DNA of 27,494 nucleotides from positions 1 to 27,494 of the forward strand of contig JBAZHL010000008.1 in the NCBI GenBank assembly GCA_041652335.1, written 5' to 3'. The position numbers were made by a program, and so were the translations under genes. The notes under the pieces were generated by a model. The model did no database searches and had not been told where the DNA came from. It saw only the letters and a program-made list of their open reading frames with translations. This DNA comes from 2-01-FULL-49-10 sp041652335 (GTDB taxonomy: Bacteria; Patescibacteriota; Kazan-3B-28; UBA10110). Shown here piece after piece: positions 7,512-14,796 of this stretch (position 1 is the stretch's first letter; each line of letters opens with the position of its first letter).

Positions 7512-7685
7512 ATGGACGATCAAACTCAACCGGTGAATCCTACCGACGACCAGGTTACTACCCCCATCGAAGGGGAAGAGACCGCCAAGTCCGAGGAAGT
7601 AACGCCTGTTACCCCCAGCGACGATGCTGATGGTAACACCGAAGAGACAGCCCCTAAGGCTGACTCCGAGGAAGCTGCCAACTAA
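7512..7685 (+). CDS. Small acidic low-complexity protein (57 aa)
   Basis: ATG at 7512 follows a strong AAGGAG ribosome site 7 nt upstream, and a strong terminator lies just after the stop. The product is almost wholly composed of Asp, Glu, Thr, Pro, Ala, Ser and Asn (starting MDDQTQPVNPTDDQ), with no aromatic residue and a strongly negative charge. It should be intrinsically disordered. No family is recognised. The clean Shine-Dalgarno, defined stop and terminator argue for a real gene; amino-acid composition alone would not. Confidence 0.6.
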   Translation: MDDQTQPVNPTDDQVTTPIEGEETAKSEEVTPVTPSDDADGNTEETAPKADSEEAAN

Positions 7686-7700
7686 TTGTTGTTAGCTCAT

Positions 7701-7735
7701 GTAAAAGGCCGAGGCACACGCCTCGGCCTTTTACG
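7701..7735. terminator. Strong bidirectional terminator
   Basis: A 15-bp perfect stem, GTAAAAGGCCGAGGC (7701-7715) with GCCTCGGCCTTTTAC (7720-7734), has a 4-nt ACAC loop. A- and T-runs at the base allow termination on both strands. It closes the PBP1A/acidic-protein transcript just before the promoter of the GIY-YIG gene. Confidence 0.9.
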
Positions 7736-7740
7736 TTGGG

Positions 7741-7746
7741 TATACT
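7741..7746 (+). promoter_or_regulatory. -10 box of the GIY-YIG gene
   Basis: TATACT ends 8 nt before the ATG at 7755, with no room for a ribosome-binding leader. It lies 6 nt beyond the preceding terminator. Confidence 0.6.
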
Positions 7747-7754
7747 TAAATTAG

Positions 7755-8009
7755 ATGATGTATCGGTTGTATATTTTGAAGTGTAAAGACGGGACGCTTT
7801 ATACGGGTATCGCTACGGACCTAAAGCGGCGGGTCAACGAACATAACTCTTCTAAGTTGGGAGCAAAGTACACGCGGGGACGAAGGCCAGTCAAGTTAGT
7901 CTTTTCGCGCAACTTTCGGAATCGGTCTAATGCCTCCAAGGAAGAGGCGCGCATCAAAAAACTATCTCGGGTCGAGAAGTTGATGATAGTTAAATCAGCG
8001 AAAAAGTAG
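7755..8009 (+). CDS. GIY-YIG nuclease domain protein (UPF0213/YhbQ-like)
   Basis: 84 aa, the size of the single-domain YhbQ-like family. The GIY-YIG core is visible as LYILKCKDGTLYTGIATDLK, with the paired Tyr motifs, followed by RRVNEHNSSKLGAKYTRGRRP carrying the conserved Arg and His, and a later Glu (KEEARIKKL) at the catalytic Glu position. The family is thought to cut or bind DNA; its physiological role is unclear. Two ATG codons stand in tandem at 7755 and 7758, and the -10 box 8 nt upstream suggests a leaderless message. It converges on typA with a 7-nt gap. Confidence 0.88.
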   Translation: MMYRLYILKCKDGTLYTGIATDLKRRVNEHNSSKLGAKYTRGRRPVKLVFSRNFRNRSNASKEEARIKKLSRVEKLMIVKSAKK

Positions 8010-8016
8010 ACTAAGT

Positions 8017-9837
8017 TTATTTGTTGCGTTTGCGTTCGAGAGTAGTGAGGTAGCGTTTACGCATTCGCAGACTTAGTGGAGTGACTTCCAATAGTTCATC
8101 ACTCTCGATAAAATCGAGAGCCTCTTCGAGGGACAATTGGACAAACGGAACTAACCGATACGAGATATCGCTGGAGGATGATCGAACGTTGGTTAACTGT
8201 TTTTCTTTGCAGGCGTTGATCTCCATATCGTTGCTGCGTCGATTAAGGCCAATGACCATGCCCTCGTATACTTTAGTGCCGGGTCCGATAAATGCGGTTC
8301 CCCGATCTTCCACAACCTTGAGCCCGTAGGTAACGGCAGTGCCAGTTTTGTCGGAGATCAAAACGCCATTACGCAATTGACGTAAAGCGGGTCCCATTGG
8401 CGCATAGCCAGTGAGCAGGCTGTTCATCACCGCAGTGCCTTTGGTTTGGGTTAACAAAATATTGCGTAGCCCCAAAAGCGCGCGAGTGGGTATGCTATAG
8501 ATCATTCGAGTAACGCCCTTGGTAGTAGGAGCCATCTCTTTTAGCAAGGCGCGACGTTGGCCAAGCTCGCTGCTGATCACGCCGGTAAAATCTTCTGGGA
8601 CTTCGATGATCAACTCTTCGACTGGCTCCATCGTTACCCCATTCTCTTCCTTGGTAACCACGGTAGGTTTACCGACCTCTAACTCAAAACCTTCGCGGCG
8701 GAGAGTTTCGATTAAGATAGACAGATGTAGCTCTCCGCGACCGGATACTCTAAATGTGGTGTCCTCAACAGCGACGCGCAAACTAACATTAGTCTCCAGT
8801 TCTTTTTTAAGACGATCCGAGATCTGGCGAGAATTAGTAAACTTACCCTCTCGGCCAGCAAAAGGCGATGTGTTGGGGCCGATGGTTATCTGCAATGTGG
8901 GTGCCTCGATGTGCATGGCGGGAAGGGCTTCGGGTTGTTCGGCGGCGGCGATAGTTTCGCCGATGTGGGCATTAGAGATACCGGTCAGGCGAACGATCTC
9001 ACCAGCGGCGGCATCGGCTACTTCTAATTTTTCGATCCCATGAGAGACAAACACTTTCTCGACTTTGGCAGGAGTGGTCTGGCCGTCTGCGTTGATTAAC
9101 ACAACCGATTTGCCGACTGCAATTTGACCGCGCTGAATTCGGCCGATGGCGTATTTGCCTTGATATGAGTCCCAATCTAAGGCGCTGACTAACATCTGAA
9201 AGGCGCCATCGGCAGTAGTAGTCGGCGCTGGAATATATTTAACGATCGCATCAAAAATTGGGGTCAGATCACCCTTAGCGGTATCGGGGTGAGCAGGCAT
9301 CTTAGCAAAAGCTTTGCCAGTTCGGCCGATGGCATAGTAAACCGGAAAATCTAATTGATCGTGGTGAGTAGCCAGGTCGAGAAAGAGATGTTCAATTTCG
9401 CTTTCCACCTCTTTTACTCGCGCGTCGCGCTTATCTATTTTATTGATAATCACGATGGGCTTAAGACCCAGGGTTAAGGCGCGACTAAGTACGAACTTAG
9501 TTTGAGGCATTGGCCCTTCTTGGGCATCCACGATTAAAAGCACGCCATCGGCCATACCCAAGGTACGTTCTACTTCGCCCGAGAAATCGGCGTGGCCTGG
9601 TGTATCGATAATGTTTATCTTGATACCTTCGTGTTCAACGGCGATGGTTTTGGCCGAGATGGTGATGCCGCGTTCGCGCTCCAGATCACCCGAATCCAAG
9701 ATGGTGGTTTGGCTCATCTCTAACTGATTATCCCGAAAAGTGCCGGATTGCTTTAACAGCCCATCCACCAGGGTAGTTTTGCCGTGGTCAACGTGGGAGA
9801 TGATGGCCACATTTCGAATTGTGCTGGATTCGCGCAT
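8017..9837 (-). CDS. typA: Ribosome-binding GTPase TypA/BipA
   Basis: 606 aa, the normal length. The translational GTPase signatures are in order: HVDHGKTTL (G1, residues 15-23), RERGITI (switch I), DTPGHADF (G3) and NKID (G4). EF-G-like domains II, III and V and the TypA-specific C-terminal domain follow. TypA/BipA binds the 70S ribosome at the factor site and aids assembly of the large subunit under stress. The leader between a -10-like TATAAG (complement of 9880-9885) and the ATG holds a hairpin with a T-run on the coding strand (9852-9877). It diverges from trigger factor. Confidence 0.95.
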   Translation of the reverse strand: MRESSTIRNVAIISHVDHGKTTLVDGLLKQSGTFRDNQLEMSQTTILDSGDLERERGITISAKTIAVEHEGIKINIIDTPGHADFSGEVERTLGMADGVLLIVDAQEGPMPQTKFVLSRALTLGLKPIVIINKIDKRDARVKEVESEIEHLFLDLATHHDQLDFPVYYAIGRTGKAFAKMPAHPDTAKGDLTPIFDAIVKYIPAPTTTADGAFQMLVSALDWDSYQGKYAIGRIQRGQIAVGKSVVLINADGQTTPAKVEKVFVSHGIEKLEVADAAAGEIVRLTGISNAHIGETIAAAEQPEALPAMHIEAPTLQITIGPNTSPFAGREGKFTNSRQISDRLKKELETNVSLRVAVEDTTFRVSGRGELHLSILIETLRREGFELEVGKPTVVTKEENGVTMEPVEELIIEVPEDFTGVISSELGQRRALLKEMAPTTKGVTRMIYSIPTRALLGLRNILLTQTKGTAVMNSLLTGYAPMGPALRQLRNGVLISDKTGTAVTYGLKVVEDRGTAFIGPGTKVYEGMVIGLNRRSNDMEINACKEKQLTNVRSSSSDISYRLVPFVQLSLEEALDFIESDELLEVTPLSLRMRKRYLTTLERKRNK

Positions 9838-9851
9838 GGTTTTGGGGCGAT

Positions 9852-9877
9852 AAAAAAAGTGGCCAGTTGGCCTGGCC
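9852..9877 (-). terminator. Terminator-like hairpin in the typA upstream region
   Basis: On the minus strand, GGCCAG-gccaa-CTGGCC is followed by ACTTTTTTTAT and then, about 12 nt later, the typA ATG. It may be an attenuator if transcription starts further upstream. If the -10-like TATAAG at 9880-9885 is used, transcription starts inside the hairpin, and it would only block read-through coming from the tig side. Confidence 0.5.
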
Positions 9878-9968
9878 GACTTATATCGGTAACTTTAACA
9901 CCTATATGCGCCGCTGTCTACCCCCGTTGGGCGGGATGATTGACACAAGGCCGATCTCCGAGGCACAG

Positions 9969-9974
9969 TATAAT
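9969..9974 (+). promoter_or_regulatory. -10 box of trigger factor
   Basis: Consensus TATAAT lies 24 nt before the tig ATG. The nearest TTGACA (9940-9945) lies 23 nt upstream, too far for a normal sigma-70 pair. The short leader has no Shine-Dalgarno. Confidence 0.55.
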
Positions 9975-9998
9975 GGTTCTGACATCTAATTTTTTACT

Positions 9999-11285
9999 AT
10001 GCAAGCAACTAAAAAACAGCAAAAATCCGTTGTAACTCTGACGATTGCGTTAGATCAGTCCGACTGGGCGGAGGCGTTAAAAAGTGCTTCAGCCAAAATC
10101 GCGGAAAGTATTGAGGTAAAAGGCTTTCGTAAGGGTAAGGCCCCAATGGATGTGGTAGCGGCTCAGGTGGGGGAAACTCGGATTTTAAGCGAGGCTTCGG
10201 AGCTCGCGATCAATCAGTATTACTATCAGGCAGTGATGCAAGAAGAAGTGGCGCCAGTGGGGCCGCCGAAAATTACTGTAGACGAAGTGGGAATGGAGAA
10301 GCCCATCAAGTTTACGGCTGAGATCGCGGTAATGCCGGAGATTGAACTGGGTGATTACAAGCAGATCAAAGTTAAACCTGAGTCGGTTGAAATCCAAGCT
10401 GAGCAGATTGATAACGTACTAAAGAATCTGCAGCGTCGTGAGGTAGCCTTTAAAGAGATTGAGCGCGAAGCCAAAAAAGGCGACTGGGTAGAGATCGATT
10501 TTGAGGGGAAGTTGGACGGTGTCCCTTTTGACGGCGGTAAAAGTGCCAATCATCCATTGATCATTGGAGATGGCGTGTTACTGCCAGATTTTGAAGAAGC
10601 ATTGGTGGGGATGAAGGCGGGCGAGGAGAAAACTTTTCCGGTTAATTTCCCAGCAGATTATCATCAGGCCAATTTAGCAGGCAAAAAGACAGAGTTTGTG
10701 GCCAAGCTACATAAGGTTAAAGAAGTCCAATATCCGGATCTGAATGATGAATTTGCTAAAAAGATTAGTGACAAGAAAAACCTGCAAGAGTTAAAGGATG
10801 ATATTAAAAAGGTTTTGCAAGAAAATGCCGAGCAGAAAGAAATGGATCGGCAGAGAAGCGAAGCGATCGAGCAGTTGATCAAGATCTCCAAGGCGGACGT
10901 GCCGGATCAACTGGTCGAACAAGAGCTGGATGCAATGATGCACGATTTTGAGCACCAGTTATCGCATCAGGGAATGAATGTAAAAGACTACTTGGAGCGC
11001 GCCAAACTAACCGAGGAAAAGATGCGCGAAGAGTGGAGGGAACAGGCTAAAAAGCGAGTGATCGCAGGATTAGCGCTGAACGAATTTAAAAAGCGCGAGG
11101 GGATCGTGGCTTCCGACGAAGAGGTAGAGGCGGAGATCACCAGATTAAAAACAATTTATCCAGCCGAACTGGATAAAATTGCCGATAAGTACAAAGATGA
11201 GGGGGAGCGCCGGCGCTTGGCACATCTGTTGAGCGGTCAAAAGGCGGTGGAAGCTCTACGTCAGTTAGCTATCGGCACAAAATAG
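9999..11285 (+). CDS. tig: Trigger factor (ribosome-associated chaperone)
   Basis: 428 aa, the full three-domain length. The N-terminal ribosome-binding domain carries the signature GFRKGKAP (about residues 40-48). The FKBP-type prolyl isomerase domain spans about 155-240, beginning GDWVEIDFEGKLDGVPFDGG. The C-terminal helical chaperone domain has the usual high Lys/Glu content. The protein docks beside the exit tunnel and shields nascent chains. gpmA follows after 24 nt on the same strand, so the two are probably cotranscribed. clpP, a classic neighbour of tig, is only 1.7 kb downstream. Confidence 0.95.
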   Translation: MQATKKQQKSVVTLTIALDQSDWAEALKSASAKIAESIEVKGFRKGKAPMDVVAAQVGETRILSEASELAINQYYYQAVMQEEVAPVGPPKITVDEVGMEKPIKFTAEIAVMPEIELGDYKQIKVKPESVEIQAEQIDNVLKNLQRREVAFKEIEREAKKGDWVEIDFEGKLDGVPFDGGKSANHPLIIGDGVLLPDFEEALVGMKAGEEKTFPVNFPADYHQANLAGKKTEFVAKLHKVKEVQYPDLNDEFAKKISDKKNLQELKDDIKKVLQENAEQKEMDRQRSEAIEQLIKISKADVPDQLVEQELDAMMHDFEHQLSHQGMNVKDYLERAKLTEEKMREEWREQAKKRVIAGLALNEFKKREGIVASDEEVEAEITRLKTIYPAELDKIADKYKDEGERRRLAHLLSGQKAVEALRQLAIGTK

Positions 11286-11309
11286 ATCGATTTTGGGTGA
11301 GGCAGTCGC

Positions 11310-12056
11310 ATGTATAAAGTAGTATTACTTCGGCACGGTCAAAGCGTGTGGAACGCCGAGAATCGATTCACCGGTTGGGTGGACGTTGGTTTAACGGAGA
11401 AGGGTATGGCAGAGGCAAGATCGGCTGGCGTTTTGATGAGAGAGGCCGAGATGACTTTTGATATTGCTTTTACTTCGATGCTGCAAAAGGCAATTCGGTC
11501 GTTATGGCTGGTACAAGAGGAGCTCGGCTTATTGTGGTTGCCAGTCATAAAATCGTGGAGGCTTAATGAGCGCCACTATGGGGCTTTGCAGGGGCTCAAT
11601 AAAGCCGAGATGGCCCAAGTGCATGGCGAGGAGCAGATTAAGATCTGGCGCCGAAGTTATGATGTCAGACCACCAGAGATCGATGAAGACAGCCCTTATT
11701 TCACTGGCAACGATCCCATGTATAAGGATGTGCCAAAAGAACTCCTCCCGAAGGCGGAATCACTCAAGGACACTGTTGACCGGGTGGTTCCGTGCTGGGA
11801 TGGTGATATTGTGCCAGAGATACTTCAAGGTCGTCGGGTACTGATAGTGGCACACGGTAATTCACTCCGGGCACTAATCAAACATCTGGACGGTATGTCG
11901 CCGGAGGAGGTGATCAATTTTAATATTCCTACTGGGATCCCACTGGTCTACGAATTGGATGATAAGCTTAAGCCGATTCGTCACTACTATCTGGGTGACC
12001 CGGAGGTGGTCAGAAGGGCGATTGAGGTGGTGGCCCAGCAGGGCAATGCGAAGTAG
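11310..12056 (+). CDS. gpmA: 2,3-bisphosphoglycerate-dependent phosphoglycerate mutase
   Basis: 248 aa. Interconverts 3- and 2-phosphoglycerate in glycolysis. The histidine phosphatase signature LLRHGQSVWN opens the protein (catalytic His 9). RFTGWVDVGLTEKG, LNERHYGALQGLNKAE (acid/base Glu 87) and AHGNSLRALIKHL (second His 182) are all present, as expected for the dPGM subfamily. It follows tig by 24 nt without its own promoter. The next gene has a separate promoter at 12083-12111. Confidence 0.95.
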   Translation: MYKVVLLRHGQSVWNAENRFTGWVDVGLTEKGMAEARSAGVLMREAEMTFDIAFTSMLQKAIRSLWLVQEELGLLWLPVIKSWRLNERHYGALQGLNKAEMAQVHGEEQIKIWRRSYDVRPPEIDEDSPYFTGNDPMYKDVPKELLPKAESLKDTVDRVVPCWDGDIVPEILQGRRVLIVAHGNSLRALIKHLDGMSPEEVINFNIPTGIPLVYELDDKLKPIRHYYLGDPEVVRRAIEVVAQQGNAK

Positions 12057-12082
12057 TAGTTTCAAGATCCAAGCCACCCAGG

Positions 12083-12111
12083 TTGACGGGGGCGATTTTT
12101 TGCTGTAGGAT
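12083..12111 (+). promoter_or_regulatory. Promoter of the unrecognised gene at 12152
   Basis: TTGACG (12083-12088), a 17-nt spacer and TAGGAT (12106-12111). It gives a leader of about 35 nt containing a GAGGTG ribosome site. Confidence 0.65.
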
Positions 12112-12151
12112 CTCTTTATCTCCAATTCTGGTTTTCGAGTGAGGTGAAAAA

Positions 12152-12730
12152 TTGCTTTTGGCCTTTGATAATCTGCCGTTCAATGCGGCGGTCGTGTTTT
12201 CTGGGCTGCCGTTGTCCGAACAACTATTCGGACCGATGGCAAGATATGTGGTGCAGGAGATGGGTGAGATGGATCCTAACAGTGATTTTGCTGTTCGGAT
12301 CGCCAATCACGGTATGCGGCGTTGGATGCCAACCCCAGTTCGGATCGGATTGCTTCGAACGATGGGATACGATGGTCTTATCTGTTATCATCGACGCCAT
12401 CGTTATCCAGTAGCCAGATTCTTTTGGCAGGAACGTCCCAGTCAGGGTCAGGGGGCTACCGCAAACGGCCGGGTTGACCTGCACGTTTTCGGTACGCCGA
12501 ACCCGGATCCGGACAACGATCGTGCTCAACGAGGCTATACTAAGGCGGCTGCTACAGCACTGTTGCATTACGTTGCTAAGTACCGTCCGGATGTCTGTAG
12601 CCTCCGATTTGGTCGGGGTCGCGGAATCAACCACGCCATCATTAAACACATAGAACTGCAACGTGATCGGGAACAGATCCCAATCAACTTTGTAGTTGCC
12701 CCGGAGGGGTGGGTTCACTTCTGCCAGTAG
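12152..12730 (+). CDS. Unrecognised 192-aa protein (possible acyltransferase-like fold), TTG start
   Basis: The start is TTG at 12152, chosen because GAGGTG lies 5 nt upstream and a TTGACG-17-TAGGAT promoter stands before it. No ATG gives a comparable signal. The protein is Arg-rich, with a central strand pattern (GLICYHRRHRYPVARFFWQ), then DLHVFG and a helix following RAQRGYTKAAATALLHYV. This order is loosely reminiscent of a GNAT acetyltransferase, but the acetyl-CoA loop signature is not clear, so the fold is a guess. A strong terminator follows, making it a free-standing single-gene unit. Confidence 0.6.
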   Translation: MLLAFDNLPFNAAVVFSGLPLSEQLFGPMARYVVQEMGEMDPNSDFAVRIANHGMRRWMPTPVRIGLLRTMGYDGLICYHRRHRYPVARFFWQERPSQGQGATANGRVDLHVFGTPNPDPDNDRAQRGYTKAAATALLHYVAKYRPDVCSLRFGRGRGINHAIIKHIELQRDREQIPINFVVAPEGWVHFCQ

Positions 12731-12770
12731 AGGATGAGGGTATTAGCCACATCGGCTAAAATCCCCGCAT

Positions 12771-12826
12771 GGCCTGGCAGACAATTGTTCGAAAGAACAC
12801 ATTTGTCTGACCAGGCCGCTTTTTAT
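12771..12826 (+). terminator. Long hairpin terminator
   Basis: GGCCTGG (12771-12777) pairs with CCAGGCC (12811-12817). AGACAA/TTGTCT and GTTC/GAAC form inner helices, and TTTTTAT follows. It ends the transcript of the 192-aa gene. Confidence 0.85.
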
Positions 12827-12830
12827 ATCT

Positions 12831-12913
12831 GTCATTCCCGCGAAGGCGGGAATCTATAAAAGAAAATAAAAGATCCATGTTTTTGTCTGGATCCCCGCCT
12901 ACGCGGGGATGAC
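12831..12913. repeat. Dispersed palindromic repeat (copy R2, full length)
   Basis: GTCATTCCCGCG-AAGG-CGGGAAT, an A-rich middle and TGTCTGGATCCCCGCCTACG with GCGGGGATGAC closing the element. The arms match copy R1 at 906-1012 closely. It ends 10 nt before the clpP -10 box, so its insertion probably replaced the ancestral -35 region. Confidence 0.85.
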
Positions 12914-12922
12914 GGGGTAGGG

Positions 12923-12928
12923 TATAAT
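12923..12928 (+). promoter_or_regulatory. -10 box of clpP
   Basis: Consensus TATAAT lies just after repeat R2. The -35 position falls inside the repeat and does not resemble TTGACA. The leader of about 25 nt has no Shine-Dalgarno. Confidence 0.6.
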
Positions 12929-12959
12929 ATAGGCGCATTTATTGGTTAATTACTATGCT

Positions 12960-13532
12960 ATGAATCTAATCCCGATGGTGATAGATAAGACTGCGTTTGG
13001 CGAGCGAGCTTACGATATTTACTCCAGGTTATTAAAAGATCGGATCATCTTTTTGGGTGGACCGATCGATGATAATTTATCTAACGCCATAATTGCCCAG
13101 TTACTATTCTTGGCGAGCGAAGATCCCAAAAAAGATATCTCACTGTACATCAATAGTCCGGGTGGTTCTGTCTCGGATGGGATGGCCATCTACGATACGA
13201 TGCAGCACATTAAGCCGGATGTTTCTACCATTTGCGTAGGGATGGCCGCTTCGATGGGCGCGGTGTTACTTGCTGGTGGTGCTAAAGGTAAGCGGTACGC
13301 TTTGCCTAATTCTCGTGTGATGATTCATCAAGTATTGGGGGGAGCACAGGGGCAGGCGAGTGATATTGAGATCCACGCCAAAGAGATCCTTAAGTGGAAA
13401 AGCAAGTTAAATGAGTTGCTGTCCAGGCATACTGGCCAAAAGTTAGAAAAGATAGAGAAAGATACTGATCGGGACTTCTTTATGGAAGCTAAGGATGCTA
13501 AAGAGTACGGTCTGATCGACAAAGTATTGTAA
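12960..13532 (+). CDS. clpP: ATP-dependent Clp protease proteolytic subunit
   Basis: 190 aa from the ATG that begins MNLIPMVIDKTAFGERAYD, which matches the conserved ClpP N-terminus. An earlier in-frame TTG at 12942 would only add six residues. The serine protease triad is visible: Ser 98 in GMAASMG, His 123 in MIHQVLGG and Asp 172 in DTDRDFF. The product should form a tetradecameric barrel that degrades substrates delivered by a Clp ATPase (not in this window). Half-repeat R4 and structured element copy B lie downstream. Confidence 0.97.
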   Translation: MNLIPMVIDKTAFGERAYDIYSRLLKDRIIFLGGPIDDNLSNAIIAQLLFLASEDPKKDISLYINSPGGSVSDGMAIYDTMQHIKPDVSTICVGMAASMGAVLLAGGAKGKRYALPNSRVMIHQVLGGAQGQASDIEIHAKEILKWKSKLNELLSRHTGQKLEKIEKDTDRDFFMEAKDAKEYGLIDKVL

Positions 13533-13559
13533 TACTCTGTCCACTGAACTACCCTATTT

Positions 13560-13585
13560 GTCATTCCGAACTTGTTTCGGAATCT
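13560..13585. repeat. Half copy of the dispersed palindromic repeat (R4)
   Basis: GTCATTCCGAAC-TTG-TTTCGGAATCT is a variant left arm of the GTCATTC family without a right arm. It lies 28 nt after the clpP stop and could act as an mRNA 3' hairpin. Confidence 0.55.
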
Positions 13586-13602
13586 TAGCCTAATATTCTT
13601 TT

Positions 13603-13779
13603 GCCACCATTTGTCCCGGCAAACGGTGGCGCCAAACCGGCCGCCAGTCGTCGGGGCTATTCAATGGCTAAATCCCTGGGCGCTCTCGGCACAACTCGTC
13701 CCGGTAAACCGGGACTCAGACAAGTGCCTCCGCCCAACCAGGATTTAGCTCATTTCAGCACGCCCCTCCTCCGATGGCG
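13603..13779 (+). ncRNA. Structured repeat element, copy B (candidate RNA family)
   Basis: Second copy of the 4562-4755 element. Leading hairpin GCCACCATTTG 13603-13613 / CAAACGGTGGC 13620-13630 (one A-C mismatch). Rod, outside in: CGCCA 13642-13646 / TGGCG 13775-13779; GGGGC 13653-13657 / GCCCC 13762-13766; GCTAAATCC 13667-13675 / GGATTTAGC 13741-13749; GGGCG 13678-13682 / CGCCC 13731-13735; GGCAC 13688-13692 / GTGCC 13724-13728; internal loop AACTC 13693-13697 / TCAGACAA 13716-13723; GTCCCGG-TAAA-CCGGGAC 13698-13715. The helices differ in sequence from copy A while keeping pairing, and the internal loop is identical. It lies between clpP and the delta' gene. Confidence 0.6.
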
Positions 13780-13797
13780 AGAATAAAAATCTCGGGG

Positions 13798-13803
13798 TAT
13801 GAT
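13798..13803 (+). promoter_or_regulatory. -10 box of the delta' gene
   Basis: TATGAT ends 5 nt before GTG 13809 and 8 nt before GTG 13812. Transcription should begin at or very near the start codon. Confidence 0.5.
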
Positions 13804-13808
13804 ACGGG

Positions 13809-14753
13809 GTGGTGGAGAGAAAGATTTTAGATACAAACTTAAAGTTGCTTGTTGGCCAGGATCTGGCCAAGGAGTTGGTAGGCAAATCCCTGGTGGCAGA
13901 GGGTTGTTCTACCTATCTGTTAGTGGGCCCGCCGCATGTGGGCAAGGGGTTGTTGGCACGAATTATGGCGGCAAGTTGGCATGGTTCGTTTGACATTAAT
14001 AAACCAAATTTGGATACGATCATCTTCGACGAAGTGCTATCCACAAACAGTGGCGAAAACGAAGATAGCAAGTGGAAGAAGACTGTGGACGACACGGTGC
14101 ACTTGATCAACCTTTCGCCGAATAATGATTACCGCATCTTGATAGTGGACGATCTTGATCGACTAAGCGTTTCGGCTGCCAACGCTCTGCTTAAAACCTT
14201 AGAGGAGCCACCGAAGCACGCCAAGATAATTATTACCGCGCAGAATATTAATGCTGTCTTGCCAACGGTTAGATCTCGAGCCCAGATTATTCGGCTTAAT
14301 AGTTTATCAGATGATGAGGTAAAGGATCATCTGAAGAAGCAGAAGATAAAACGGGTCGAAGAGATCGCCTTGTTGGCCAATGGTGCCTTGGGAATCGCTG
14401 ATGATTTGTCCAAGAGCATCGATAAGTTGGAACAAGGGGCAGCGCAGATCGCGGCATTTAAAACCTTGCTGAGCAAGGATGTAATCAAGGGGATGGCTGT
14501 AGCTAATATTAAGGAACGAGAAGTAGCTCAGGGCCTGGTAGCCACTTGGATCAACTTAACTCGTAGATTAATGCTAGCCGATCTTAAGGATAAGCGGATA
14601 GATTGGCTAAATGATATAAAAAAGCTGCCTGACGAGCGATGGTCAATCGCCTTTTTGGCTCGTTTGCAGGAGGCGGGGGAAGCGCTGAACGGAGGAGCTA
14701 ATGTGCGCGTGGTCATAGAGGCGTTGGTGTTGGGGGCTAACAAAGGCTTATAA
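13809..14753 (+). CDS. holB: DNA polymerase III delta' subunit (clamp-loader ATPase)
   Basis: 314 aa. AAA+ clamp-loader subunit that helps place the sliding clamp on DNA. Walker A is GPPHVGKG (about residues 40-47), Walker B ILIVDDLDRL (about 109-118), then the sensor region AANALLKTLEEPP and the box TVRSRAQIIRL, which keeps the SRx arginine. The start is a GTG-GTG pair; the second GTG (13812) fits the -10 spacing of neighbouring genes as well as the first. There is no Shine-Dalgarno. The TPR gene follows after 43 nt with its own -10. Confidence 0.9.
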   Translation: MVERKILDTNLKLLVGQDLAKELVGKSLVAEGCSTYLLVGPPHVGKGLLARIMAASWHGSFDINKPNLDTIIFDEVLSTNSGENEDSKWKKTVDDTVHLINLSPNNDYRILIVDDLDRLSVSAANALLKTLEEPPKHAKIIITAQNINAVLPTVRSRAQIIRLNSLSDDEVKDHLKKQKIKRVEEIALLANGALGIADDLSKSIDKLEQGAAQIAAFKTLLSKDVIKGMAVANIKEREVAQGLVATWINLTRRLMLADLKDKRIDWLNDIKKLPDERWSIAFLARLQEAGEALNGGANVRVVIEALVLGANKGL

Positions 14754-14770
14754 TTCTCTCCCCAACGGGA

Positions 14771-14776
14771 TATAAT
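14771..14776 (+). promoter_or_regulatory. -10 box of the TPR gene
   Basis: Consensus TATAAT lies 20 nt before the ATG at 14797 and 29 nt before a second in-frame ATG at 14806. Confidence 0.55.
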
Positions 14777-14796
14777 CAGTTTACGAAGCCTATAAC

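Noticed and set aside
9940..9974. TTGACA and TATAAT as one tig promoter
   Set aside because: The spacing is 23 nt, far from the 16-18 nt needed; only the -10 is reported.
12224..12718. Minus-strand 164-aa ORF
   Set aside because: Shadow of the plus-strand 192-aa gene, which has promoter, ribosome site and terminator in its own direction.
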